Assembly (NCBI GenBank): GCA_026225275.1
Contig: JAMFSL010000169.1
Coordinates: 1-64,000 of the forward strand
DNA length: 64,000 nt
Direction: 5' to 3'
DNA from: Puia dinghuensis
Lineage (GTDB): Bacteria; Bacteroidota; Bacteroidia; Chitinophagales; Chitinophagaceae
In this document: positions 1-7,931 of the stretch, piece after piece
How positions within the stretch are numbered: the first letter of the stretch is position 1
Layout: every line of letters begins with the position of its first letter
Translations under genes and position numbers: made by a program
The notes under the pieces: model-generated
The model's database searches: none
The model's input: only the letters and a program-made list of their open reading frames with translations
Told to the model about the DNA's origin: nothing

Positions 1-852
1 AAAGGCTGGGAAAGCCGTCTGCAGGATACTGCAGGCGCCACGACTGTACCCTTCGCCGTTACCTGGTTCGACAACCGTCTGCAGGAAGCACGTGCCACCA
101 TCGAAGAGATGTTCAGCGAGTTCAGGCTCAGCGAAGCGCTAAAAACTTTGTATTCTCTTATCTGGGACGATTTCTGCAGCTGGTACCTCGAATGGGCCAA
201 GCCCGGGTTCGGCGAGCCGATGGATGCCGGCGTCTATCGCCATACGGTAGAATTCTTCGGGCAGCTGGTGCAATTGCTGCATCCATTCATGCCTTTTATT
301 ACCGAAGAGCTCTATCATTTACTCGCAGAACGGTCTGACGATCTCTGTGTCCTCTCCTACCCTGCTGTCCGCAAGTCCGACAGCAAAGTGCTGGCAGAAG
401 GCGCTTTGTTAAAAGAAGCTATCACTGCTCTCCGCGATGCACGGAATAAAGCGCAGCTGAAGCCGAAGGATCCGATAGGACTGTCCATCCAATCAGATGC
501 TGAAGCCACTTATCAGTTGATATTACCTATTCTCTCCAGGCAGGTGAATGCCGAGAGCGTCGATTTTACGAAAGAGGCGATCCCCGGCGCCTCCCTGACT
601 GTTGTTTCCGGAAAAGACAAATACTACATTGTCACCGAACAAGCCGTTGACAGTGGCAATCAAAAAGACCAGCTGGAAAAAGAACTGGTCTACCTGAAAG
701 GATTTCTCGAGTCCGTCGACAAAAAGCTCGGCAACGAACGTTTTGTTCAGAATGCAAAGCCCGAGGTAGTCGATGTCGAACGGAAGAAGAAGGCCGATGC
801 CGAAGAGAAGATCAAAATCCTGCAGGATAGTTTGGCGGCTTATTCCACATAA
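1..852 (+). CDS. valS: Valine--tRNA ligase, C-terminal part
   Basis: This is the 3' portion of valyl-tRNA synthetase, the cytosolic enzyme that charges tRNA-Val. The frame is open from the first base, so the gene starts upstream of the window. The visible part begins inside the class I anticodon-binding domain (NRLQEARATIEEMF, then WDDFCSWYLEWAKP, a hallmark stretch of ValRS). It ends in the ValRS C-terminal coiled coil, a Lys/Glu-rich arm with QLEKELVYLKGFLESVDKKL and NERFVQNAKPEVV that contacts the tRNA elbow. The catalytic HIGH and KMSKS parts lie outside the window. The stop overlaps, in opposite orientation, the stop of the next gene by 13 bases, leaving no room for a separate terminator. 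Identity is very secure. Confidence 0.97.
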   Translation, partial: KGWESRLQDTAGATTVPFAVTWFDNRLQEARATIEEMFSEFRLSEALKTLYSLIWDDFCSWYLEWAKPGFGEPMDAGVYRHTVEFFGQLVQLLHPFMPFITEELYHLLAERSDDLCVLSYPAVRKSDSKVLAEGALLKEAITALRDARNKAQLKPKDPIGLSIQSDAEATYQLILPILSRQVNAESVDFTKEAIPGASLTVVSGKDKYYIVTEQAVDSGNQKDQLEKELVYLKGFLESVDKKLGNERFVQNAKPEVVDVERKKKADAEEKIKILQDSLAAYST

Positions 853-3779
853 CTGCGCCTTGCGCTATAACCCTCCGACAAGATATTCAGCGGCAGGATA
901 AATTCCCATTGATTAGGTCCCCGGCCCTCGAAATCGGGGTCCAGCAGGCGGCTATAGCGGATGCCAAAGCTGATGGGCAGCTGGTTCCACCAGTTCGTAT
1001 CGAAATACACCTCTGATCCGTATGACCGGAACTGACCGTTGTATGGAGCGCCATTGGTGAAAAAGTCCATGGCTTTCGTATAATCATAATATAAATTGGC
1101 CCGGATACGCGAAAAATAAACGATGTTGCTGATACCCCATTCGGGATAAAGCAGCGGCAGCTGATAATTCGCTGACAACCGCCACATCCGGTAAAAATTT
1201 TCGGCTGTATATCCGCGTGAAAACGGGAAATTATTGGAGAACCGCGCATTGTTCAGTGTATCCCGCTGCTGAAATGCGGCAGCTATCATCAGGCTGTGCG
1301 TATAGGCCAGCCCGGGCAGATACAGGAATCCGGAGGCGAGCAACTGGTGAGCCTCGAAGGTCGTGACAGCGTTACTATAGGATAGGTCCAGTACCTGGGC
1401 AAACCGGGGCAAGACCTGTTGTTGCGATTGCTGTGACTGGTGGGTGAAGTTGATATAGGGGTCGACATAAGCGAAGGCCTGGTCATTTACAGCTATTTGA
1501 TTGGTATTGGTGTAATTTCGCTGATTATAGATGATATCCGATCCGAACTGCAGGCTGGTATACGTCTTATTCCGGGTCCAGTTGAGGGGGATACTGACGC
1601 CTATATTGGCATTCGATTCGTTCCAGAAGACTTTCTGGTTGCCGTACAACGCATTACGGCCGAAAATATAGTTCCAGCCGGCATCCAACCACGGATAGAG
1701 CGCGGCAAAGGTCCCGTCCACTCCAATCTGTTTGTATTGCTCATCACGATCATAGGTGACATATATTTCCGACTCCAGGGTATTGAGGATATTTTCACTG
1801 GACAGGGATAAGGTATAGTCAGGATCATCGATATAAGGCCGCCAGCTATGGAAATTAATCAGATGAGAGGCGATCGGATATTTCTTTTCCGGATAGTTGG
1901 CGGTACCGATGCTATCCAGCAGATGGGCCGGACCCCGTCGAAGCGAATTGATACCCTGCAGCGGAATGGGGAGGACCCATTCATCGGCGGAAACAGGTTC
2001 CAGTCGCAGGTTGCCGGCAGCCGCAGTATCCAGATGAAAGCCGACAGCCGTAAAGGTATTCCAGGTATATTCACCATCTCCTCTTGCGGCGAATTCATAT
2101 TGACCGGCGGCAGGATCACCATGAGGTAAAGCCACGCGGAAGATAGAAAAAGACGATGCCGATCCAGCGGAGGTCCCCCCGGATCCTGTCGCGAAAGCCC
2201 CGGGCCCCGCAATAGCATAGATCCTGTCTTTCCCGTTACGGGAGGCGGTGAACCAGATCGTGTCATTCCGGATGGAAGGATACCCCACTGTCTGATAACT
2301 GAAGGGCAGCAGGTAGCGGGTTGCACCGCTGAGGGTGTCCACCAGCGCGATGGACATTTGGCCCTTCAGATTCCGGACGGCCGTTACAATGGCCTGGCTG
2401 CCCCTGGTATAATATTTTGGATAGGTATAAAACAGCGTATCGGGATTAGGTATCCGCCGGACGAGACGGCCGGAATGGGCATCCAGTATACGCAATTCGC
2501 AGCTACCGTCTGTAGCCTCCTGCACCGTGACGATGCTCTTGCCGTCGGGAGAGATATCCGGGGAGAAATAGCGGGTACGGCTCGTGAGTTTCCGGTCTTT
2601 GCCGGTGACAGGGTCCAGCACGCGGATCACGCTGAAGTCACGCCAGCCCCAGCGGGCGTCAGTTTCATAGGCTGCATAAACGACGAGACCGGCATTATAG
2701 GAAAAATAGTTATCCAGGGAAACGGCTCTCGTCGCTATTTTATGGTTCCGGTTGTTTTGGAGATCGAGGATCGTGAAAGCAGGAATTTGTTTGTAGGTGC
2801 TGCGCATGTACAAGACGCTGTCTTTCCCGGCGAACTGGGGAAATTCCTCGTCAGCGTCGAAATGCCGGTGCTGCCAGGCATACAGATCGGAAGCCGCAAG
2901 GTTGGGGGGAGGGAGTCGGTCAGGCGGAGGCACAGGCGTCCCGTAGAATTGCAGGGCCGAATCACGAAATGTCTTAAAGGACACCCCTGAATACCGGCGG
3001 ATGGCGCCCTGCAGCGGGTAGAACAGCGGACGAAAAGCAGCGGCGTCATGGCCGACTTTCCGCCAGAAATCATCCCCGTAGGTCTGGCGGCCATAAGAGA
3101 CCAGCAGATACCCCAGGGGGTACCAGTCGGGTACATAATCGCGGAGGGAACCATTGCGCAGCTTCATCCAGGAATAGCGGCGCCCATCGGCAGACAGCGA
3201 GCGAAAACTGTTGAAGAAAAAGGGCAGGCGGCCCCTACCCTGGTCGCTGACCAATGTCTCCTGGTAGACGGCATCCCCTTCCCAGAACCAGTCAGGGACG
3301 GCGAGGCTATTGGCCAGGGCCTGGCCGCCTTCACCAAACAGATAGTATAAGGCCGCGGAGGCGCCCACCCTGAAGTTGTTATATTGCTGAACATGCCGGT
3401 ATTCGTGGATTGCCAGCATCTTTTGCCAGGGAAGGCTGCCCAGATCAAAGCTATTCTGTTCAGGCGTTAGCTGGAATTCGCTGCGGAAAGGCGCCAGTTG
3501 TACATACCCGTTGGGGATGATCGTCTGGTTCTGCAGGACGATATTGATCTTCCGCTGCGAATGACCGATAGTAGGCAGGGTGGCGTGGCTCAGCGTGTGC
3601 ACGATAGCCGCCACCTGCTGTGCCTGTGAGTCCAGACCGATGGGAAAGATGATGCGTGCCGTATCCGTATTGATCTGCCGCCATTTTAGGGATGGTGGAT
3701 TACCGCCGAATTGTTGGGCGGACAGAGTCGTTGATATGAACAATAAGATGATTCCAAAAGGCAGACGGAAGACGGCCAT
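840..3779 (-). CDS. Secreted gluzincin-like / TolB-propeller / outer-membrane barrel protein
   Basis: This is a large exported protein of about 979 residues. A signal peptide follows the ATG at 3779 (MAVFRLPFGIILLFISTTLSAQQ). An upstream TTG at 3791 would add four residues, but a promoter-like -7 box lies at 3789-3796, so the ATG is preferred. Residues about 80-250 look like a metallopeptidase of the gluzincin type: HEYRH at about 125-129 (HExxH) and a downstream Glu in WFWEGDA at about 168. Residues about 300-600 contain PD40/TolB-like beta-propeller repeats (FSPDISPDGKSIVTV). The last third alternates aromatic and polar residues like an outer-membrane beta-barrel. Function is unknown. Plausible roles are surface proteolysis or outer-membrane assembly. 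The family is common in Bacteroidota but uncharacterised as far as I know. Confidence 0.75.
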   Translation of the reverse strand: MAVFRLPFGIILLFISTTLSAQQFGGNPPSLKWRQINTDTARIIFPIGLDSQAQQVAAIVHTLSHATLPTIGHSQRKINIVLQNQTIIPNGYVQLAPFRSEFQLTPEQNSFDLGSLPWQKMLAIHEYRHVQQYNNFRVGASAALYYLFGEGGQALANSLAVPDWFWEGDAVYQETLVSDQGRGRLPFFFNSFRSLSADGRRYSWMKLRNGSLRDYVPDWYPLGYLLVSYGRQTYGDDFWRKVGHDAAAFRPLFYPLQGAIRRYSGVSFKTFRDSALQFYGTPVPPPDRLPPPNLAASDLYAWQHRHFDADEEFPQFAGKDSVLYMRSTYKQIPAFTILDLQNNRNHKIATRAVSLDNYFSYNAGLVVYAAYETDARWGWRDFSVIRVLDPVTGKDRKLTSRTRYFSPDISPDGKSIVTVQEATDGSCELRILDAHSGRLVRRIPNPDTLFYTYPKYYTRGSQAIVTAVRNLKGQMSIALVDTLSGATRYLLPFSYQTVGYPSIRNDTIWFTASRNGKDRIYAIAGPGAFATGSGGTSAGSASSFSIFRVALPHGDPAAGQYEFAARGDGEYTWNTFTAVGFHLDTAAAGNLRLEPVSADEWVLPIPLQGINSLRRGPAHLLDSIGTANYPEKKYPIASHLINFHSWRPYIDDPDYTLSLSSENILNTLESEIYVTYDRDEQYKQIGVDGTFAALYPWLDAGWNYIFGRNALYGNQKVFWNESNANIGVSIPLNWTRNKTYTSLQFGSDIIYNQRNYTNTNQIAVNDQAFAYVDPYINFTHQSQQSQQQVLPRFAQVLDLSYSNAVTTFEAHQLLASGFLYLPGLAYTHSLMIAAAFQQRDTLNNARFSNNFPFSRGYTAENFYRMWRLSANYQLPLLYPEWGISNIVYFSRIRANLYYDYTKAMDFFTNGAPYNGQFRSYGSEVYFDTNWWNQLPISFGIRYSRLLDPDFEGRGPNQWEFILPLNILSEGYSARRSYVE

Positions 3780-3788
3780 GGGGTTATT

Positions 3789-3796
3789 CAAATTTA
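3789..3796 (-). promoter_or_regulatory. -7 box of the TolB-like gene
   Basis: On the minus strand this reads TAAATTTG, an exact match to the Bacteroidota -7 consensus TAnnTTTG. It overlaps the possible TTG start at 3791, so transcription would begin near 3783 and translation at the ATG at 3779. The upstream -33 element is poor (ATTG at about 3814-3817), so this is only moderately supported. Confidence 0.4.
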
Positions 3797-3881
3797 CAGA
3801 TGCCTGAAATTAGGCAATGGAAACGAAGTTTCCACGCCCGAAAGGCATTCATTAACAAAACAGAATCTCTTATTTTCGCGT

Positions 3882-5426
3882 ATGATCATGCAGCGCAAAA
3901 CCGGAACTACGTTCTCCCTTGGAAACAAGGATTCTCTTCTGGCAGCCATTGCGGGCTTCGGGCTTATCCAGCTTCTTTCCCGCCATGGCGGAATTGGCCT
4001 ATCTCCCGATTCAATTGTCTACCTGAGCACAGCCCAAAATATCCATGATCATGGTCTGATCAATGACTACACCAATCAGCCGATGATGGATTTTCCGGCT
4101 TTCTATCCTATTTTCCTCAGCGGGCTCATCTTTCTCACGGGTAAGAGCGTCGTAGCTTTCGGCCCCATACTCGACGGCGTACTGTTTGGGCTGGTGATCT
4201 GGCTCTGCGGATGGATGATGGACAGGTTTAGCCGGCCTTCCCGCTGGTACAAATGGACATTATTGCTTTTTATCCTGCTAAGCCCCTGTCTGCTGGAAGT
4301 GTACTCGATGATCTGGTCGGAAACGCTGTTCCTCTTGTTGTCCGTGTTGTTCATGATCGGTTGCTACCATTATTTTCAGCGCCGTTCAATTGTCACCTTA
4401 CTACTGCTGGGCGTGATCGCTGGCCTGTCCTGTGTCACGCGGTATGCCGGGGTCAGTATCATCGCCATGGGCGGCCTGCTGATGCTTTGTGACGGCCGGC
4501 TGCCATGGATCACTAAGATAGGGCGGATACTATTGTTTGGCGTGGTCGCGATTCTTTTCCCTGCACTCAACCTTTACCGCAACTGGCGCGTCACCAGTAC
4601 ACTGACCGGTTATCGGGAAAAAGCGATCCGGTCCCTGGGTGACAACCTCCACGATGTTGGCAGCGTATTTTGTGACTGGATGCCTTTTTTCAATGGCCGC
4701 TACGGCTGGGCTACGGGTATCGCTCTATTATTCATCCTCTTCATTACGGGAATCTTTCTTTTCCGGTTATTACGGAAACGTCATTTTTTCTCGGCTGATA
4801 CCATCGCTATCAGCTACTTCGTCACTTATGCTTTCTTTATCCTGTACACTGCCTCCGTTTCCAGGTTCCAGCAGCTGGACAGCCGCTTGCTATCACCCTT
4901 ATGCATCCCCTGGCTCTGGGGTAGCACCTGCTGGATACCGGCCATTGCCGGTCGTTTTCAGCTCCGGCGGCGTAAAATAGCCTGGGTGCTGGTTGTTTTA
5001 CTGGCAGCCGGATGTTTTTTCTATGGTGAATGCAGCGCCTTCCAGTTCAATTGGAGCGGCATCAAATATGCCGGCATTCCGGGCTACACGGAGGATACCT
5101 GGCAAAAATCCGCCACCATCGGTTATGTCAGGGCGCATAAATCCGAATTGGAACACGCAGGGACGATCTATTCGAGTGCTACCGACGGATTATGGTTCCT
5201 CGCGAAGGTACCGGCTGAACTGATGCCGCACATGGAAACACAGGAAGACATCGACTATATGATGCGCGAGGATCATTTTACCGTCATCTGGTTCGATGAC
5301 AGTGTCAATACAGACCTGATCGATGTCAATTTTATCCGCAAGTACAAGCAGCTGGTCGGCGAGCTCCATTTCAATGACGGGGCAATTTATTTTTTCCGCA
5401 ATGCCGGAGCCGCGCCGGCACATTGA
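3882..5426 (+). CDS. GT39-like integral membrane glycosyltransferase
   Basis: This is a polytopic membrane protein of 514 residues. It resembles the ArnT/PMT group of glycosyltransferases, which move sugars from polyprenyl-phosphate donors on the outer face of the inner membrane. Seen in sequence: an N-terminal loop with SPDSIVYLSTAQNI, where family members carry the catalytic acidic residue, about ten hydrophobic segments up to residue about 400, and a soluble periplasmic tail of about 110 residues. The start is the ATG at 3882; a second ATG at 3888 is possible. It is transcribed away from the TolB-like gene, and the PrsW gene follows after 21 bases. The acceptor is unknown. The family assignment rests on topology and the first loop only. 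Confidence 0.65.
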   Translation: MIMQRKTGTTFSLGNKDSLLAAIAGFGLIQLLSRHGGIGLSPDSIVYLSTAQNIHDHGLINDYTNQPMMDFPAFYPIFLSGLIFLTGKSVVAFGPILDGVLFGLVIWLCGWMMDRFSRPSRWYKWTLLLFILLSPCLLEVYSMIWSETLFLLLSVLFMIGCYHYFQRRSIVTLLLLGVIAGLSCVTRYAGVSIIAMGGLLMLCDGRLPWITKIGRILLFGVVAILFPALNLYRNWRVTSTLTGYREKAIRSLGDNLHDVGSVFCDWMPFFNGRYGWATGIALLFILFITGIFLFRLLRKRHFFSADTIAISYFVTYAFFILYTASVSRFQQLDSRLLSPLCIPWLWGSTCWIPAIAGRFQLRRRKIAWVLVVLLAAGCFFYGECSAFQFNWSGIKYAGIPGYTEDTWQKSATIGYVRAHKSELEHAGTIYSSATDGLWFLAKVPAELMPHMETQEDIDYMMREDHFTVIWFDDSVNTDLIDVNFIRKYKQLVGELHFNDGAIYFFRNAGAAPAH

Positions 5427-5447
5427 TATTTGAGCTATTTTTAAGCG

Positions 5448-6233
5448 ATGTTTTTATTAGCGTTAGCCGTAGCACCGGGGATAGCAGTATGCCTGTTCAT
5501 CTACTCCCTCAACAAATACGGGCGGGGATCGATGCGTTACCTGGTCTTTTCCTTCGTTCTGGGCATGTTGGCAACGGTGCCCGCGCTCCTGGTGCAGATG
5601 CTGGCAGAAGATGTACGCGATGCGCCCTCCCGTCATTCCATCTTGTCGTATGCATGGTATGCCTATATCGTTGTTGCGCTGAGCGAAGAAGGCAGCAAGT
5701 TCCTGGTATTACGCTGTTATGCTTACCCGAAGAAGAGTTTCGCCGGTCCCTTCGACGGAATTGTCTATTCGGTGATGATCGGCATGGGATTCGCGACCAT
5801 TGAGAATATTGAATATGTCCGCCAGTTCGGGGCAGAGATCGGCTTTTCCCGGTTCTTCCTGGCGATCCCTGCACATGCTTCCTTCGCCGTACTGATGGGT
5901 TACCCTGCCGGAAAGGCTAAATCAGACAGGCCGCATGCCTTCTGGCTGATGCTGCAGGGGTTGCTGGTGGCCGTGCTCTTTCATGGCAGCTTCGACTTCT
6001 TCCTCTTCCTGCAGCAGAAGCGGGAAGCAACGGAATATTTTTCTACGGGTATTCTTTCTTTCGGAACTTTTGCCAGTTTTTATATTGCTGTCCGGCTGGC
6101 GATGCGAGCCATCAGGCGGCACCGGGCGGATCCCGATGAATCTAACGATTCCGATGATGCTGATCGGAGGGGAGATCCCGATAAACTGCCCGGGGAATGG
6201 AGTCAAAATACTAATTTCAGGAGGGAGGAATAA
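5448..6233 (+). CDS. PrsW family intramembrane metalloprotease
   Basis: This is a multi-pass protein of 261 residues of the PrsW/CPBP-related protease group. In Bacillus, PrsW cuts an anti-sigma factor in the membrane. Diagnostic motifs are visible: EEGSKFLVLR (the EExxK motif) near residue 83, and two later His-containing membrane motifs, IPAHASFAVLMGY near 140 and FHGSFDFFLF near 182, which supply metal ligands. The C-terminus is a charged, Asp-rich tail that is probably cytosolic. The downstream GNAT gene begins 2 bases after the stop and its ribosome-binding site lies inside this gene, so the two are co-transcribed. No anti-sigma substrate is encoded nearby. Confidence 0.85.
   Translation: MFLLALAVAPGIAVCLFIYSLNKYGRGSMRYLVFSFVLGMLATVPALLVQMLAEDVRDAPSRHSILSYAWYAYIVVALSEEGSKFLVLRCYAYPKKSFAGPFDGIVYSVMIGMGFATIENIEYVRQFGAEIGFSRFFLAIPAHASFAVLMGYPAGKAKSDRPHAFWLMLQGLLVAVLFHGSFDFFLFLQQKREATEYFSTGILSFGTFASFYIAVRLAMRAIRRHRADPDESNDSDDADRRGDPDKLPGEWSQNTNFRREE
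6219..6228 (+). promoter_or_regulatory. Strong Shine-Dalgarno site for the GNAT gene
   Basis: AGGAGGGAGG lies 7 bases before the ATG at 6236 and overlaps the last codons of the prsW-like gene. Such a near-perfect purine-rich site is unusual here: almost every other start in the window has no recognisable Shine-Dalgarno sequence, as is typical of Bacteroidota. It supports the ATG at 6236. Confidence 0.6.
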
Positions 6234-6235
6234 TC

Positions 6236-6775
6236 ATGAGTCAAATTTTTACGATCCGGCGGACAAACGATAACGATATCGAGAACGATCTCAAAGCGAT
6301 CGGGTTCCTCGCCCAGCAGATCTGGCCGGAGACCTATGGGGATATCCTTTCCCCGGAACAGCTGAAATACATGTTGGACCTGTTCTATAATCCGGATGCC
6401 TTGTTGCGTCAGATACGGGAGGACAAGCATCAGTTCATCATCATGGAGCAGGGAGACGAGGCCGTTGGCTTTGCCTCCTGGAGCCTGATCGAGCCGGGCA
6501 TCGCCAAACTGCACAAATTGTATATACTGCCGGTGGGTCAGGGTAAAGGGCTGGGCCGGGGTATGCTGGAATTTATTTACGACCTTCTTCGCGTAGAAGG
6601 AATCGGCAAGCTCCGGCTGAATGTCAACCGCCATAACAAGGCGCAGCAGTTCTATGAGAAGCTGAAGTTCAAGATCATTGGCAGAGAGGATATCGATATC
6701 GGCAATGGCTATTACATGAATGACTTTATCATGGAAGCGGTAGTTCCGCCCAGTGAATTCGATCATGATCTTTAG
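6236..6775 (+). CDS. GNAT family N-acetyltransferase
   Basis: This is a cytosolic acetyltransferase of 179 residues that would transfer acetyl from acetyl-CoA to an amine. The GNAT acetyl-CoA-binding motif A is clear: LHKLYILPVGQGKGLGRGML (about residues 90-109, with the Q/R-x-x-G-x-G loop). It is followed by LRLNVNRHNKAQQFYEKLKF, the typical motif B and C-terminal 'N..A..FYEK.GF' signature. The substrate is unknown. It is probably co-transcribed with the PrsW gene. Its stop TAG shares the tetranucleotide TTAG (6772-6775) with the stop of the convergent transporter gene. Confidence 0.9.
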   Translation: MSQIFTIRRTNDNDIENDLKAIGFLAQQIWPETYGDILSPEQLKYMLDLFYNPDALLRQIREDKHQFIIMEQGDEAVGFASWSLIEPGIAKLHKLYILPVGQGKGLGRGMLEFIYDLLRVEGIGKLRLNVNRHNKAQQFYEKLKFKIIGREDIDIGNGYYMNDFIMEAVVPPSEFDHDL

Positions 6776-7578
6776 CCTGCAGTGGGGATGGCTCCCGGCG
6801 TCTCCTCTTCTTCCATTCCCATGGCCGCCCTTTTCATCTTATGGGCCGTCTCATGCCCGACATACCGCTCGATACGACCCTCGATGAGATAGATCAGCGG
6901 GGTCAGCAGAACTGCTACACTGAATTTATAAATGTAGTTCATCATCCCGAAAGCCAGGATCTGCTGCCAGGTGAAATACTGGCTGAATGCAATGAACAGC
7001 ACGATATAACTATCCACGAACTGCGACACCACCGTCGAGCCGGTCGCCCGAAGCCAGAGATGTTTGTTCCCCGTCCGCCTTTTTATCCGGTGAAAGACCC
7101 ACACATCTACGACTTGGCTGACAAGAAAAGCCACTATGCTTCCCACAATGATCAGAGAGGTCTGACCGAAGATAGCGCTGAAGGCGTCCTGCAGATTGGA
7201 CACTCCCTGTTTGGGGCTGCTGGCAATCCATGAATCGGCAGGCGGCACCCTGATCGCGAGCAAATACATCAGAAATGCGTAGGCAATCAGGCTAACAGCC
7301 GTATACGAAATTCTCCTGACCACCTTTGGCCCGTAGAATTCATTGATGATATCCGTGATCACAAACTCCAGAGGCCACAGCAATACCCCGCATGTCAGGG
7401 TAAAACCTAATCCGCTTTGGCCGAACAGGCTCCAATTGGCAGGCCGGAGGCCGAACAATTTTTCAAGCGAAAACAATTTCGTTCCGATCGCATCGGCGAT
7501 CAGCGCATTACAGCAGAAGAAAGCCGTAAATCCCAGCAGCAGCTTTGTCGGTCTGTCTTTCAATATAGAATGGATCAT
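6772..7578 (-). CDS. Queuosine precursor transporter (YhhQ/VUT family)
   Basis: This is an inner-membrane protein of 268 residues in the DUF165/VUT family. It imports the 7-deazaguanine precursors (preQ0/preQ1) used to make queuosine in tRNA. About six membrane segments are visible. Family-typical stretches are LGFTLTCGVLLWPLEFVITDIINEFYG (about 55-82) and the segment around VDVWVFHRIKRRTGNKHLWLR. A family-typical stretch ending in a Ser/Val-Asp (STVVSQFVDS) follows. The start overlaps the stop of the upstream small membrane gene in an ATGA arrangement, so translation is probably coupled. No preQ1 riboswitch was found upstream; there is no room for one between the divergent genes. Confidence 0.88.
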   Translation of the reverse strand: MIHSILKDRPTKLLLGFTAFFCCNALIADAIGTKLFSLEKLFGLRPANWSLFGQSGLGFTLTCGVLLWPLEFVITDIINEFYGPKVVRRISYTAVSLIAYAFLMYLLAIRVPPADSWIASSPKQGVSNLQDAFSAIFGQTSLIIVGSIVAFLVSQVVDVWVFHRIKRRTGNKHLWLRATGSTVVSQFVDSYIVLFIAFSQYFTWQQILAFGMMNYIYKFSVAVLLTPLIYLIEGRIERYVGHETAHKMKRAAMGMEEEETPGAIPTAG

Positions 7579-7895
7579 CTCTTGTTTAGTATTAGCGAAA
7601 ATAACTCGATCACGAAGAATATAAAGTTAGCGGCAGGCAACCATCCGGGGATACCGGAAGTCCGGAATTTGCCGGTGGCCAGCAGGATGGCCATCCAACC
7701 GCTGACGATGAAATTGACAGGCGGAGCCACCACCGTTCCCGCAACGATCATCAGTGAGATCAGTACGCCTTGCGGAGGGCTTGGCAGCCATAATAGCAAT
7801 GATGAAAAGAGAAAGCAGATATTACAAATAAAAGCCACCCGTAAGAGAAGTCGTATTACCTGCATATTTAGCCAAAAATCTGAATTTCTGGGCAA
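7575..7895 (-). CDS. Small hypothetical membrane protein
   Basis: This encodes up to 106 residues with three predicted membrane segments (IRLLLRVAFICNICFLFSS; a central VLISLMIVAGTVVAPPVNFIV stretch; and FIFFVIELFSLIL). A shorter start at MQVIRLL (7863) is equally plausible. I do not recognise the family. It is translationally coupled (ATGA overlap) to the queuosine-precursor transporter, so it may belong to the same transport or maturation function. It is divergent from the YfhO gene, with only 36 bases between the two longest starts. Confidence 0.6.
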   Translation of the reverse strand: MPRNSDFWLNMQVIRLLLRVAFICNICFLFSSLLLWLPSPPQGVLISLMIVAGTVVAPPVNFIVSGWMAILLATGKFRTSGIPGWLPAANFIFFVIELFSLILNKR

Positions 7896-7931
7896 AATAC
7901 CATTATTTTGCCGGGAATAATTCTGTCATAA

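Noticed and set aside
7896..7931. Possible preQ1 riboswitch for the queuosine-precursor transporter
   Set aside because: The divergent gap is only 36 bases and no pseudoknot-like C-rich/A-rich pattern is present.
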